Both the position numbers and the translations under genes were made by a program. A model generated the notes under the pieces. That model did no database searches and was not told the origin of the DNA. It saw only the letters and a list, made by a program, of their open reading frames with translations. From Variovorax sp. JS1663 (lineage in GTDB: Bacteria > Pseudomonadota > Gammaproteobacteria > Burkholderiales > Burkholderiaceae_C), in assembly GCF_002157355.1 (NCBI RefSeq), contig NZ_LYMK01000047.1:1-53722 (forward strand): a stretch of 53,722 bases of DNA, in the 5' to 3' direction. Positions within the stretch are counted from its first letter, which is position 1. Each line of letters opens with the position of its first letter. Below are positions 13,478-20,710 of this stretch, piece by piece.

Positions 13478-14839
13478 TCATCTCGAGCCGCCTGCGCGCG
13501 CTGGTGCGAACATCGATTCCATCTCGCTGCGAAGCCGATAAGCCGGAGTGGACGTGTCCATCGCCACGTCGGCCCAGCTCAGGCTCTGGCCCTTCTTCAC
13601 CGGCCGCACCAGCTTCACGTTGTGCGCGAGCCCCAGCGGCAGCCCGCCCAGGCGCAGCGAGCGCTCGGCCGGCAGCAGCTTGCCCCACACGGTGTAGCCG
13701 CCTTCGCCATCGAGCATCTCGCCGGGTGCGAGGTCGCGCTTGGCGGTGGCGACCACGTCGGCGTTCCAGCAGGTGGCCACGCCGGTGGGCTCGCCGCGCA
13801 GCGCCACGCTGGCGACCGACATGCCGACCTCGAGGCCGATCAAATGCCATCGCTTGTAGAGCGTGAAGTAGCGCCCGCTCGGATCGGTGTGGGCGTTGTA
13901 TTCCTCGAAGCAGTTCTTGATGTACTCGGTCTCGGCCTCGACCGTGACCCACACGCCCATGCGGATGTCGTAGGGGATGCGGCGGCCGTCGGCCTCCAGC
14001 GAGGACACCACTTCCACCATGCCCTTGCGCTCCAGCACGCCGCCTTCGCTCTTCGGGCGGGTGACGAAGGGGATGTCCTCCACGCTGGCGGGCGGGTAGA
14101 GCAGGCCGTCGAAGGGCACGCCCAGCCCGGTCGCGTTGGCCACCGCCGCACTCTCGATCGAGGGCTTGGAGCCGTCCAGGAAGCTGTTGAACATCTTCGG
14201 GTTGAGCCCGCCGCGCTTCGCCTGCTCGGGCGTGAGGCCGTAGTGGCCCCACACGGTCTCGGGCGTCGATTCGCTGAAATGCGGCAGCCACTTGTGGCCG
14301 CGCCCGGCCGCCACCACCGGGAAGCCGCAGGTGCGGGCCCAGTCGACCAGGTCGCAGATCAGCGCCGGCTGGTCGCCGAAGGCCAGCGAATAGAGCACCC
14401 CGGCCTGCTGCGCGCGGCGCGCCAGCAGCGGGCCGCAGAAGGCATCCGCCTCCACCGTGACGTTGACCACGTGCTTGCCGTGGGCGAAGGCGTCGAGGCA
14501 GTGCTCGACCGCGGCCACGGGGTTGCCGGTGCATTCGACCACGATGTCGATGGCGCTCTCTCGCGTGACGGCCTGCCAGTCCTCGGTGATCCAGGTGGTG
14601 CCGTGCCGCACGGCCTCCTGCACCGAGCGGGCTGCGGCGCGCTCGCGCGGCCAGCCCACCCGTTCGAGGTTGGTGCGGGCGGCCTCGGGCGAGAGGTCGG
14701 CGATGGCGACCAGGTGCACGCCGGGCGTGCGAGGAATCTGCGCGAGGTACATGGCGCCGAACTTGCCAGCGCCGATCAGGCCGATGCGCACCGGCTTGCC
14801 CGCGGCGGCCCGCTGCTGGAGTCGTTGGTGCAGGCTCAT
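13478..14839 (-). CDS. NAD(P)-dependent oxidoreductase with C-terminal SAF domain
   Basis: 453 residues. The N-terminal Rossmann fold (VRIGLIGAGKFGAMYLAQIP, then VHLVAIADLSPEAARTNLER) and the following domain (IDIVVECTGNPVAAVEHCLD, HGKHVVNVTVEAD) resemble homoserine-dehydrogenase/GFO-IDH-like oxidoreductases. The last third (ALRGEPTGVATCWNADVVAT, KRDLAPGEMLDGEGGYTVWG) is an SAF domain like those of sialic-acid-synthase and FlgA proteins. Such fusions are often annotated as homoserine-dehydrogenase- or FlgA-like. The substrate is unknown. The ATG at 14839 overlaps the stop of the PhyH gene by one base (TGATG). With PhyH and GntR it forms a compact leftward operon. Confidence 0.85.
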   Translation of the reverse strand: MSLHQRLQQRAAAGKPVRIGLIGAGKFGAMYLAQIPRTPGVHLVAIADLSPEAARTNLERVGWPRERAAARSVQEAVRHGTTWITEDWQAVTRESAIDIVVECTGNPVAAVEHCLDAFAHGKHVVNVTVEADAFCGPLLARRAQQAGVLYSLAFGDQPALICDLVDWARTCGFPVVAAGRGHKWLPHFSESTPETVWGHYGLTPEQAKRGGLNPKMFNSFLDGSKPSIESAAVANATGLGVPFDGLLYPPASVEDIPFVTRPKSEGGVLERKGMVEVVSSLEADGRRIPYDIRMGVWVTVEAETEYIKNCFEEYNAHTDPSGRYFTLYKRWHLIGLEVGMSVASVALRGEPTGVATCWNADVVATAKRDLAPGEMLDGEGGYTVWGKLLPAERSLRLGGLPLGLAHNVKLVRPVKKGQSLSWADVAMDTSTPAYRLRSEMESMFAPARAGGSR

Positions 14840-15744
14840 CAGGCGGCCACCGCATCGATGCGTTCGAGCGAGGTGCGCAGGGCGCTCTCGGGCAGGCCGT
14901 CCTTCCACGGCGTCTCGACCGGGTAGGGCTTGCGCAGGCAGTCGTCCGGCAGCAACGCGATGGGCGTGAAGTCGCGGTGCGCGATGTACTCCGGCCGCTT
15001 GAAGCGCCGGATGTGGTTGCTGACCGCGCACAGGCTCAGGTACACCGCGACGCGGTTGAAGGGCGAGAGGTTGCTGCCGGAGGCATGCACCAGGCAGCTG
15101 TGGAACAGGATCATGGAGCCGGCCGGGCCCTTGGGCGAGACGATGCCGCCCTCGACGTGGCGGCCCGCCGCGTCGTAGTGTCCTTTGCCGCCGGCCCGCT
15201 CGACCAGCTGCGCGATCAGGTCGTTGTCGACGGTCCAGAGCGGGTAACTGGTGGTCGTGAGGTCGTGCTGCGCCTCGACCACGCCCTTCACGTGACTGCC
15301 GGGAATGAACATCAGCGGGCCGTTGAACTCGCTCACGTCGTCCAGGAAGATCGCCACGTTCATGGCGCGCTCGGTGGGCATGAGGTCGTCGTTGAGCCAG
15401 GTGCCGTAGTCCTGGTGCCACTGCCAGACGTCGCCCTCGAAGGCCATCTTGCCGTTGATCTTGAACTGGTGCATGTAGACCTCCTCCTCGAAGAGATCCA
15501 TCACGGGCGCCACCATGCGCGGGTGGCGCGCCAGGCGCGCGAAGGGCTCGCTGATCAGGTGCGCCGCGAAATTGGTGCGCACCGCGTCCGACCCTTTCTC
15601 GCGCACGTTGAAGGCCTCGTGCCGGCTGTAGAGCGCGGGCACCGCATCGGTCAGCACCTTGGTCTCATCGGGGGAGAAGTGGCCGGGGAAGAAGAGGTAG
15701 CCGTCGCGCTCGAACTGCGCGCGCTGCGCCGGGGTGAGTTTCAT
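14839..15744 (-). CDS. Phytanoyl-CoA dioxygenase family (PhyH/EctD-like) hydroxylase
   Basis: A 301-residue Fe(II)/2-oxoglutarate oxygenase. The metal ligands are visible: H110 and D112 in VWQWHQDYGTW, and H220 in CLVHASGSNLSPFNR, with the arginine in NRVAVYLSL probably holding 2-oxoglutarate. The stretch FLDDVSEFNGPLMFIPGSH is typical of the EctD-related branch of PhyH enzymes. It hydroxylates an unactivated carbon of a small organic acid or amino-acid derivative. It is not ectoine hydroxylase by context: no ect genes are present. Its ATG lies within a four-base overlap with the GntR stop (ATGA), and its stop overlaps the next gene, so the three are translated together. Confidence 0.9.
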   Translation of the reverse strand: MKLTPAQRAQFERDGYLFFPGHFSPDETKVLTDAVPALYSRHEAFNVREKGSDAVRTNFAAHLISEPFARLARHPRMVAPVMDLFEEEVYMHQFKINGKMAFEGDVWQWHQDYGTWLNDDLMPTERAMNVAIFLDDVSEFNGPLMFIPGSHVKGVVEAQHDLTTTSYPLWTVDNDLIAQLVERAGGKGHYDAAGRHVEGGIVSPKGPAGSMILFHSCLVHASGSNLSPFNRVAVYLSLCAVSNHIRRFKRPEYIAHRDFTPIALLPDDCLRKPYPVETPWKDGLPESALRTSLERIDAVAA

Positions 15745-16421
15745 GCGGTGTCTCCAGATCTGGAAAGGCGCTCGGCGAGGCGCATGCTCAGCGTCTCGCC
15801 CGCGCGGGTGCAATGCGCCTCGCTGAGCTGCGCGGCGCGTTCGACGTCGCCGGCACCGATGGCCTCGGCGATCGCCTCGTGCTCGTCCCACAGCGACTCG
15901 CGCTGCGGCACGGATTGCAGCACCGCGCCCATCGCGCGGCGCAGGTGGACCCAGTGCTGGCCGGCGCTCTGCGCGATCAGCGGGTTGCCGGAGGCGGCGT
16001 AGATCGCGTGGTGGAAGGCGACGTCGGCCTCGATCATGGCCTCCACGCTGCGCCCGCGCGCGGCACGGCGGCCGCGCTCGATCAGCTTCGGGTCGATGCG
16101 CGCGCGCTGTGCGGCGGCCAGCCTGGCGGCCAGCACCTCCAGCGCGCCGCGCACCTGGTAGAGCTTGCGCGTCCATTCCACGTCCAGCGGCGCGACCAGC
16201 AGGCCGCGGCCGGGCGCGTCGAGCACGAAGCCGTCTTTCTTCAAGAGGCGCAGCGCCTGCAGCACCGGCTGGCGCGAAACGGCCAGGCGTCGCGCCAGGT
16301 CCTCCTGCGTGATGCGCTCGCCGGGCGCGAGCGAGCCGCCGCTGATGGCATCGAGCAGGGCGCGGTAGACCTGATCGACGAGGTCGGGTGCGGCGGCGAT
16401 CTGGACCAGCTGGGCGGGCAT
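15741..16421 (-). CDS. GntR family regulator, FCD (FadR) subfamily
   Basis: 226 residues. The winged HTH covers about residues 10-75: VDQVYRALLDAISGGSLAPG, then ITQEDLARRLAVSRQPVLQA, followed by GLLVAPL. The FCD effector domain covers about 85-215, with YQVRGALEVLAARLAA, ADVAFHHAIYAASGNPLI and the late metal-binding histidines in DEHEAIAEAI and SEAHCTRAGE. These residues usually bind a metal and a small carboxylate. The start at 16421 gives MPAQLVQIAAAPDLVDQVYR. A perfect 16-bp palindrome lies 22 bases upstream. The gene heads the PhyH/oxidoreductase operon and most likely represses it until the substrate arrives. Confidence 0.92.
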   Translation of the reverse strand: MPAQLVQIAAAPDLVDQVYRALLDAISGGSLAPGERITQEDLARRLAVSRQPVLQALRLLKKDGFVLDAPGRGLLVAPLDVEWTRKLYQVRGALEVLAARLAAAQRARIDPKLIERGRRAARGRSVEAMIEADVAFHHAIYAASGNPLIAQSAGQHWVHLRRAMGAVLQSVPQRESLWDEHEAIAEAIGAGDVERAAQLSEAHCTRAGETLSMRLAERLSRSGDTA

Positions 16422-16443
16422 CGGGTGGTAGACGTGATTCTGA

Positions 16444-16459
16444 ACTCTGTATACAGAGT
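16444..16459. promoter_or_regulatory. 16-bp palindrome, GntR operator
   Basis: ACTCTGTATACAGAGT is a perfect palindrome 22 bases upstream of the GntR start. The central TGTATACA has the form typical of FadR-subfamily operators. It is preserved although an IS element sits only about 30 bases further upstream. Confidence 0.8.
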
Positions 16460-16491
16460 ACGGCGAACGATGCGTGCTGCCACTAGACATC

Positions 16492-16501
16492 ATGGTCGCT
16501 C
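16492..16501 (+). repeat. Left subterminal inverted repeat of the IS110-family element
   Basis: ATGGTCGCTC, exact inverse of 17969-17978. It lies 107 bases before the transposase start codon. Confidence 0.7.
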
Positions 16502-16608
16502 GATAGGTCAGCGAGGGGCTCGTCTCCGGTATCGTGGATTGCGCACTTTGGTGCGCCGAGCCACATGCGGTGAGGCAAAGCCAGCCGCAAACCGTATGGA
16601 GACGAGCC

Positions 16609-17730
16609 ATGGACGAGAGTATCAAGTTCTTCGTGGGTCTGGATGCGCACAAGGACAGCATTGCGGTGGCCGTATGCGAAGCTGGGCGAGAGCCCAGCCG
16701 CTTCGTGGGAACCCTCGGGCCTGACGTTCAGGGCCTACTCAAGGCGCTACGCAAGTACGGCCCCGCGCAGCAAGTGAGTGTGGTTTACGAAGCTGGGCCG
16801 ACCGGCTATGGGCTGCATCGAGTGCTGAGCCAGCGCGGCTATCGCTGCGAGATCATCGCTCCATCCTTGATCCCACGGCGAGCGGGCGACCGCATCAAGA
16901 CCGACCGGCGCGATTGCGCCCGACTGGCCGAGCTGTCTCGCGCAGGCGAACTCAAGGCCATCTGGGTGCCCGACGAAGCCCACGAGGCATTGCGCAACCT
17001 GTGGCGCGCGCGCGAAGACGCGGTCAACATGCGCTTGAAGGTGCGCCAGCAGCTCAAGGGGTTCCTGCTGCGCCAGGACCGACGCTATGCCGGCAAGACC
17101 TCCTGGACCAGGATGCACCAACGATGGATCGCAGATCAGCGTTTTGAGCACACGGCAGACCAGATCGCGATGACCGAATATCAACTGGCGGTGCAAGTTG
17201 CGGACGAGCGCGTGCAGCGGCTGACGGCGGCACTGCAGCAGGCAGTCCAGGGCTGGCGCTTCGAGCCGGTCGTGGCGGCCCTGCGGGCACTACGCGGCGT
17301 CGACACAGTCAGCGCCATCGGCTTGGTGTGCGAGATCGGGGACATCGGCCGCTTCGGCACTGCACGCCAGCTCATGGGCTACCTCGGCCTGGTGCCCTCG
17401 GAGCATTCCAGCGGCAACAGCGTGCGCCGCGGCTCGATCACCAAGACCGGCAATGCCCACGCGCGGCGCCTGTTGACCGAGGCGGCTTGGAACTACCGTT
17501 TCCCGGCGCGAATCAGCAACGAGTTGCGCGAGCGCAGCAAGGCGCTGCCGCCGGGCATCCGCACCCACGCGTGGAAGGCACAGGTGCGCCTATGTTCACG
17601 ATTCGCACAGCTGTCCAGGCGAGGCCTGCAGGCCAACAAGGTCTGCGTGGCGGTGGCACGCGAGTTGGCCGGATTCGTCTGGTCCATCGCCCAGCAGGCA
17701 GCGCCAGCGACCCATCCTGCTGCTCGATAG
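16609..17730 (+). CDS. IS110-family DEDD transposase
   Basis: 373 residues. The N-terminal RuvC-like DEDD domain shows D12 in FFVGLDAHKD, E61 in VVYEAGPTGYG, and D99 and D102 in KTDRRDCARLAEL. The C-terminal Tnp domain (about residues 255-345) has GVDTVSAIGLVCEIGDIGRF, LMGYLGLVPSEHSSG, and RGSITKTGNAHARRLL holding the conserved serine. IS110 recombinases cut and join through this Ser/DEDD pair, and members of the family are guided by a bridge RNA made from the element's own end. The ATG at 16609 is chosen over an upstream in-frame start at 16534 because the protein then begins MDESIKFFVGLD, the usual family start. The gene is full length and apparently functional. Confidence 0.95.
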   Translation: MDESIKFFVGLDAHKDSIAVAVCEAGREPSRFVGTLGPDVQGLLKALRKYGPAQQVSVVYEAGPTGYGLHRVLSQRGYRCEIIAPSLIPRRAGDRIKTDRRDCARLAELSRAGELKAIWVPDEAHEALRNLWRAREDAVNMRLKVRQQLKGFLLRQDRRYAGKTSWTRMHQRWIADQRFEHTADQIAMTEYQLAVQVADERVQRLTAALQQAVQGWRFEPVVAALRALRGVDTVSAIGLVCEIGDIGRFGTARQLMGYLGLVPSEHSSGNSVRRGSITKTGNAHARRLLTEAAWNYRFPARISNELRERSKALPPGIRTHAWKAQVRLCSRFAQLSRRGLQANKVCVAVARELAGFVWSIAQQAAPATHPAAR

Positions 17731-17968
17731 CGACTGCCAATGGCACGAGGCGATGCGGCCCGATCACGATGGGAAGAACCCTCGCCGGCCCTATCTACAG
17801 AACCCCTCGGGGCAACCTGCGCCACTAGATCGAGGCTGCTTCCATGACGGATCGATGCACGGTGGTAACCAACCCACGGATATCAGTCTGATCCATCGTC
17901 GCAGCAGCAGACTTGGGCCGCATCACCCCGTGCCACTGGATCAACAACCAATCCGTGCCCCTTGACGG
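17731..17968 (+). ncRNA. Candidate bridge-RNA region of the IS element
   Basis: The 238 bases between the transposase stop and the right inverted repeat contain no convincing gene. In IS1111-type elements this 3' non-coding end encodes the bridge RNA whose loops pair with donor and target DNA. A compact CCCC-TC-GGGG hairpin lies near 17802-17811, and CCGTGCC occurs twice close to the right end (17928 and 17953 areas). I could not define the exact ends or guide loops by eye. The call rests on position and family knowledge. Confidence 0.4.
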
Positions 17969-17978
17969 GAGCGACCAT
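17969..17978 (-). repeat. Right subterminal inverted repeat of the IS110-family element
   Basis: GAGCGACCAT, exact inverse of 16492-16501. It marks the right boundary to within a few bases. Confidence 0.7.
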
Positions 17979-18084
17979 ATCAGGGCGTGGACCTGTCATT
18001 CCGCCTTCATCAAGTTCAGGGTTAACGCGCTCAATCCAGGGTTGACCCCTAGACAAATCGACCACTTCAGGCTTATTCTTCACC

Positions 18085-18129
18085 TGTTTGTTCCATTAAT
18101 AAATCATTGTTTTATTAGTGGAACAAACA
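18085..18129. promoter_or_regulatory. Long inverted repeat, probable IclR operator
   Basis: TGTTTGTTCCATTAATAAA (18085-18103) and TTTATTAGTGGAACAAACA (18111-18129) are inverted copies with one mismatch in 19 positions and a seven-base centre. The half-site GTTCCA is typical of IclR-type regulators of aromatic catabolism (PcaU/PobR-like sites). It lies 32 bases upstream of the first receptor gene of the cluster, and an IclR gene is encoded within that cluster (21612-22445). The AT-rich sequence also suits a promoter here, but I could not assign unambiguous -35 and -10 boxes. Confidence 0.65.
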
Positions 18130-18161
18130 AGACCCACCATTCGCCACGGATCGAAAGCACG

Positions 18162-19142
18162 ATGATGAAGCCCTCCCGTCGCCAGGCACTCGCGCTGGCC
18201 CTGTCCCTCGCCGCAGCCGGCGCCGCCGCCCCCGCCTGGGCCCAAGGCTATCCGGCCAAGCCCGTCACCATCGTGGTGGCCTATCCGGCCGGTGGCGACA
18301 CCGACGCGCTCGCCCGCCTGTTCGCCGAGAAGCTCTCCACGCGCATCGGCCAGCCGGTGGTGGTGGACAACCGGCCCGGCGCCAGCGGCGTGATCGGCAG
18401 CAGTTTCGTGGCGAAGGCGCCGGCCGACGGCTACACGCTGCTGCTGGCGCCCAGCACCTTCTCGATCGCACAACTGGTGCTCAAGACCGGCAGCAGCACC
18501 GGCTACGACGTGCAGGGCGGCTTCACCCCCATCGTGCAGACCGGCACGCTGCCGCTGTTCCTCGTGGCCGGTTCGGGCTCGGGCTTCAAGAGCTTCAAGG
18601 ACGTGCAGGGCGCCAAGGACAAGACCCTGTCCTATGGCAGCCCCGGCAGCGGCTCACCGATGCACATCCTGGGCGAGATGGTCAACAAGGCCGCGGGCCT
18701 GAGCCTGGGCCACGTTCCCTACAAGGGCGTGGCGCCGGCGGTGAACGACGTGCTGGGCGGCCATGTGCCGCTGACCTACATCACCTATGGCCCGATCGCA
18801 CCGCACCTGGCCGGCGGCAAGATGCTGCCGCTCGCGGTGGCGGACCGCGCGCGCTCGCCGCTCGCGCCCAACGTGCCCACCTTCGCCGAGCTGGGCTACA
18901 GGAACGTGGAAGTGACGGCCTGGCATGGCCTCTTCGGCCCGAAGAACATGCCGCCCGAGGTCGTGAAGACGCTCAACGCCCACTTCAACGAGATCCTGAA
19001 GATGCCGGACGTGGTGTCCAAGATGGCCGTGCTGGGTGCGCTTCCGCTGGGCGGCGCGCCGGACGTGCTGGCCAAGACCAACGCGGCGGACTTCGAGCGC
19101 TTCGGCAAGATCATCAAGGAACTCGGCATTCAAGCCGACTGA
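18162..19142 (+). CDS. Bug/TctC-type tripartite tricarboxylate transporter receptor
   Basis: A 326-residue periplasmic binding protein. The signal peptide (KPSRRQALALALSLAAAG, then PAWAQ) starts with a twin-arginine-like SRRQ. The mature protein opens YPAKPVTIVVAYPAGGDTDA and keeps the Bug landmarks VVVDNRPGASGVIGSSFVAK, ADGYTLLLA, HVPYKGVAPAVNDVLGG and APNVPTFAELGY. Bug proteins bind carboxylated compounds such as TCA acids, terephthalate or nicotinate. No TctA/TctB membrane partners are present, as is usual for most Bug genes in this group. It is the first gene of the cluster behind the long inverted repeat, so it probably captures or senses the pathway substrate. Either of two adjacent ATGs (18162, 18165) may be used. 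Confidence 0.93.
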   Translation: MMKPSRRQALALALSLAAAGAAAPAWAQGYPAKPVTIVVAYPAGGDTDALARLFAEKLSTRIGQPVVVDNRPGASGVIGSSFVAKAPADGYTLLLAPSTFSIAQLVLKTGSSTGYDVQGGFTPIVQTGTLPLFLVAGSGSGFKSFKDVQGAKDKTLSYGSPGSGSPMHILGEMVNKAAGLSLGHVPYKGVAPAVNDVLGGHVPLTYITYGPIAPHLAGGKMLPLAVADRARSPLAPNVPTFAELGYRNVEVTAWHGLFGPKNMPPEVVKTLNAHFNEILKMPDVVSKMAVLGALPLGGAPDVLAKTNAADFERFGKIIKELGIQAD

Positions 19143-19158
19143 TATGGCTCTCCCCCAG

Positions 19159-19245
19159 GCTTGCTCACTTCGTGTAGCCGCCAACCCCCTCACCGGGGGC
19201 AACACCGGCGGCCCGGCCAAGCCGGTTCCGCGGTGTTCCCCGAAC
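19159..19245 (+). repeat. Dispersed repeat, copy 1
   Basis: An 87-base GC-rich unit starting GCTTGCTCACTTCGTGTAGC and ending CCGCGGTGTTCCCCGAAC. It has a small internal hairpin (CCCCCTCACCGGGGG). It is about 90 percent identical by eye to 28288-28373. It lies in the 149-base gap between the first receptor gene and the SDR gene, where it may act as a hairpin between cistrons. Confidence 0.85.
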
Positions 19246-19291
19246 GGGCCGCGCTTCGCGGGCCGCGCCACTGCCTAGGAAAGCTGGTTGT

Positions 19292-20113
19292 ATGAGTACT
19301 GAAAGCATCAAGGCCATCCCTGATCCCGAGAGCCTGCAGGCGCTGCTCGCGGAGCTGCCGAACGACCTGCTGGCCGGCCGCCGCGTGCTGGTGACCGGCG
19401 CGGCGCGCGGGCTGGGCCTCGCCTTCGCCAAGTGCATCGCCGCCGCGGGCGCGTCGGTGGTGCTGGCCGACATCCTCGCGGACCTGGCAGAGCAGGAGGC
19501 GCAGGCCCTGCGCGACGGCGGCTTCGATGCGTATGCGCTGGCGGTGGACCTGTGCGACCCGGCCTCCATCGACACCTGCGCGGCCGAGGCGACCCGCCTG
19601 CTGGGCCGGCTCGACGGTCTGGTCAACAACGCCGCCATCACCAACTCCGGCGGTCGCGATGCCCATGCGCTGGACATCGAGACCTGGGACCGCGTGATGG
19701 ACGTCAACGTGCGCGGCACCTGGCTCATGAGCCGGGCCTGCCAGCCGGCCCTGGCCGCCAGCGGCCGCGGCGCGATCGTCAACCTGGCTTCCGACACCGC
19801 CCTGTGGGGCGCGCCGAAGCTGCTGGCCTATGCCTCCAGCAAGGGCGCCGTGATCTCGATGACGCGCTCGCTCTCCCGCGAGTGGGGCGAGCACGGCATC
19901 ACCGTCAACGCGGTCGCGCCCGGCCTCACGCTGGTAGAGGCCACCGAGTACGTGCCGATGGCGCGCCACCAGAAATACCTCGAAGGCCGCGCCATCCCGC
20001 GCGAGCAGCAGGCGGTGGACGTCTGCGGCGCGGTGCTGTTTTCCCTGTCCGGCCTGTCGCGCTTCGTGACCGGCCAGTTGCTCGCCGTCAACGGCGGCTT
20101 CGTGATGCACTGA
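19292..20113 (+). CDS. Short-chain dehydrogenase/reductase
   Basis: A 273-residue classical SDR. The cofactor motif is TGAARGLG (about residues 36-43), followed by NNAAITNSGG, the serine in IVNLASDTALWGAP, and the catalytic Y180-x-x-x-K184 in LAYASSKGAVISMTR. The C-terminal VTGQLLAVNGGFVMH is the usual SDR end. It oxidises or reduces a hydroxyl/keto group with NAD(P)(H), in the cytoplasm. The acid after the second strand (VLADIL) suggests NAD+. A 30-residue N-terminal extension precedes the Rossmann fold. It is followed at 22 bases by the cupin gene and probably oxidises a dihydrodiol or alcohol intermediate of the pathway; the substrate is unknown. Confidence 0.9.
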   Translation: MSTESIKAIPDPESLQALLAELPNDLLAGRRVLVTGAARGLGLAFAKCIAAAGASVVLADILADLAEQEAQALRDGGFDAYALAVDLCDPASIDTCAAEATRLLGRLDGLVNNAAITNSGGRDAHALDIETWDRVMDVNVRGTWLMSRACQPALAASGRGAIVNLASDTALWGAPKLLAYASSKGAVISMTRSLSREWGEHGITVNAVAPGLTLVEATEYVPMARHQKYLEGRAIPREQQAVDVCGAVLFSLSGLSRFVTGQLLAVNGGFVMH

Positions 20114-20135
20114 TTTCCTTGCAAGGAGTAATTCG

Positions 20136-20690
20136 ATGAGCGATTTGTCCGAACAGAAGAAATTCGACGACAGCCAGGTCGGCGAGACCCTGCGCCGCCC
20201 CCAGGGCGCGAGCCTTGAAGCGTGGATGAACGGCCGCATCGCGCGCTATTCGACCCGCCAGTACGACTGGAACGCCCTGAAGTTCCAGGCCGACTACGAC
20301 CCCAAGTTCCGGCGCGCGCAGATGCGCTACATGGGCACCGGCGGCACCGGCGTGGCCGCCGACGTCAACACCGTGCCCTCGGAGCACTTCACCTTCTCGA
20401 CCATGGTGATCCCGGCCGGCCACGAAGGCCCGCCGCACCTGCACATCGACGTGGAGGAGGTGTTCTTCGTGATGCGCGGCAAGCTCAAGGTGGTGCTGAC
20501 CACCGCCGAGGGCGAGCGCTACGAGACCGTGCTGACCGACCGCGACCTGATCTCGGTCCCGCCGGGCGTGTACCGCGAGGAGATCAACGTCGGCGACGAG
20601 GATGCGCTGATGTGCGTGATGCTGGGTGCGAAGAAGCCCGTCACGCCGACCTATCCCGCCGATCACCCCCTCGCCAAGATCAAGCGCTGA
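20136..20690 (+). CDS. Cupin domain protein
   Basis: 184 residues. A single cupin barrel occupies about residues 80-165, with metal-ligand motif 1 HEGPPHLHIDVEEVFFVMRG (two histidines and a glutamate) and a second motif region DRDLISVPPGVYREEINVGD, where the usual histidine is not evident. Members can be small dioxygenases, isomerases or ligand sensors. The N-terminal 75 residues (RRPQGASLEAWMNGRIARYS) are not recognised. AAGGAG lies seven bases ahead of the ATG. Its place between an SDR and a hydrolase suggests a metabolic rather than a regulatory role, but no reaction can be assigned. Confidence 0.85.
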   Translation: MSDLSEQKKFDDSQVGETLRRPQGASLEAWMNGRIARYSTRQYDWNALKFQADYDPKFRRAQMRYMGTGGTGVAADVNTVPSEHFTFSTMVIPAGHEGPPHLHIDVEEVFFVMRGKLKVVLTTAEGERYETVLTDRDLISVPPGVYREEINVGDEDALMCVMLGAKKPVTPTYPADHPLAKIKR

Positions 20691-20710
20691 GCTTCAAGGA
20701 ACGCGACGCC

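Larger units (their letters stand above)
16492..17978 (+). mobile_element. IS110-family insertion sequence, IS1111-like
   Basis: An element of about 1.49 kb carrying one DEDD transposase. ATGGTCGCTC at 16492-16501 and its exact inverse GAGCGACCAT at 17969-17978 bracket it. The true ends probably lie a few bases outside these, as subterminal inverted repeats are a mark of the IS1111 group. The 5' non-coding part is about 107 bases and the 3' part about 240 bases; the long 3' part also fits IS1111-type elements. No target duplication is seen, which is normal for this family. It sits between the GntR operon and the receptor-led catabolic cluster and appears intact. Confidence 0.8.

Noticed and set aside
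16534..16608. Extended start for the transposase
   Set aside because: The extra 25 residues do not resemble IS110 proteins; the ATG at 16609 gives the usual family N-terminus.
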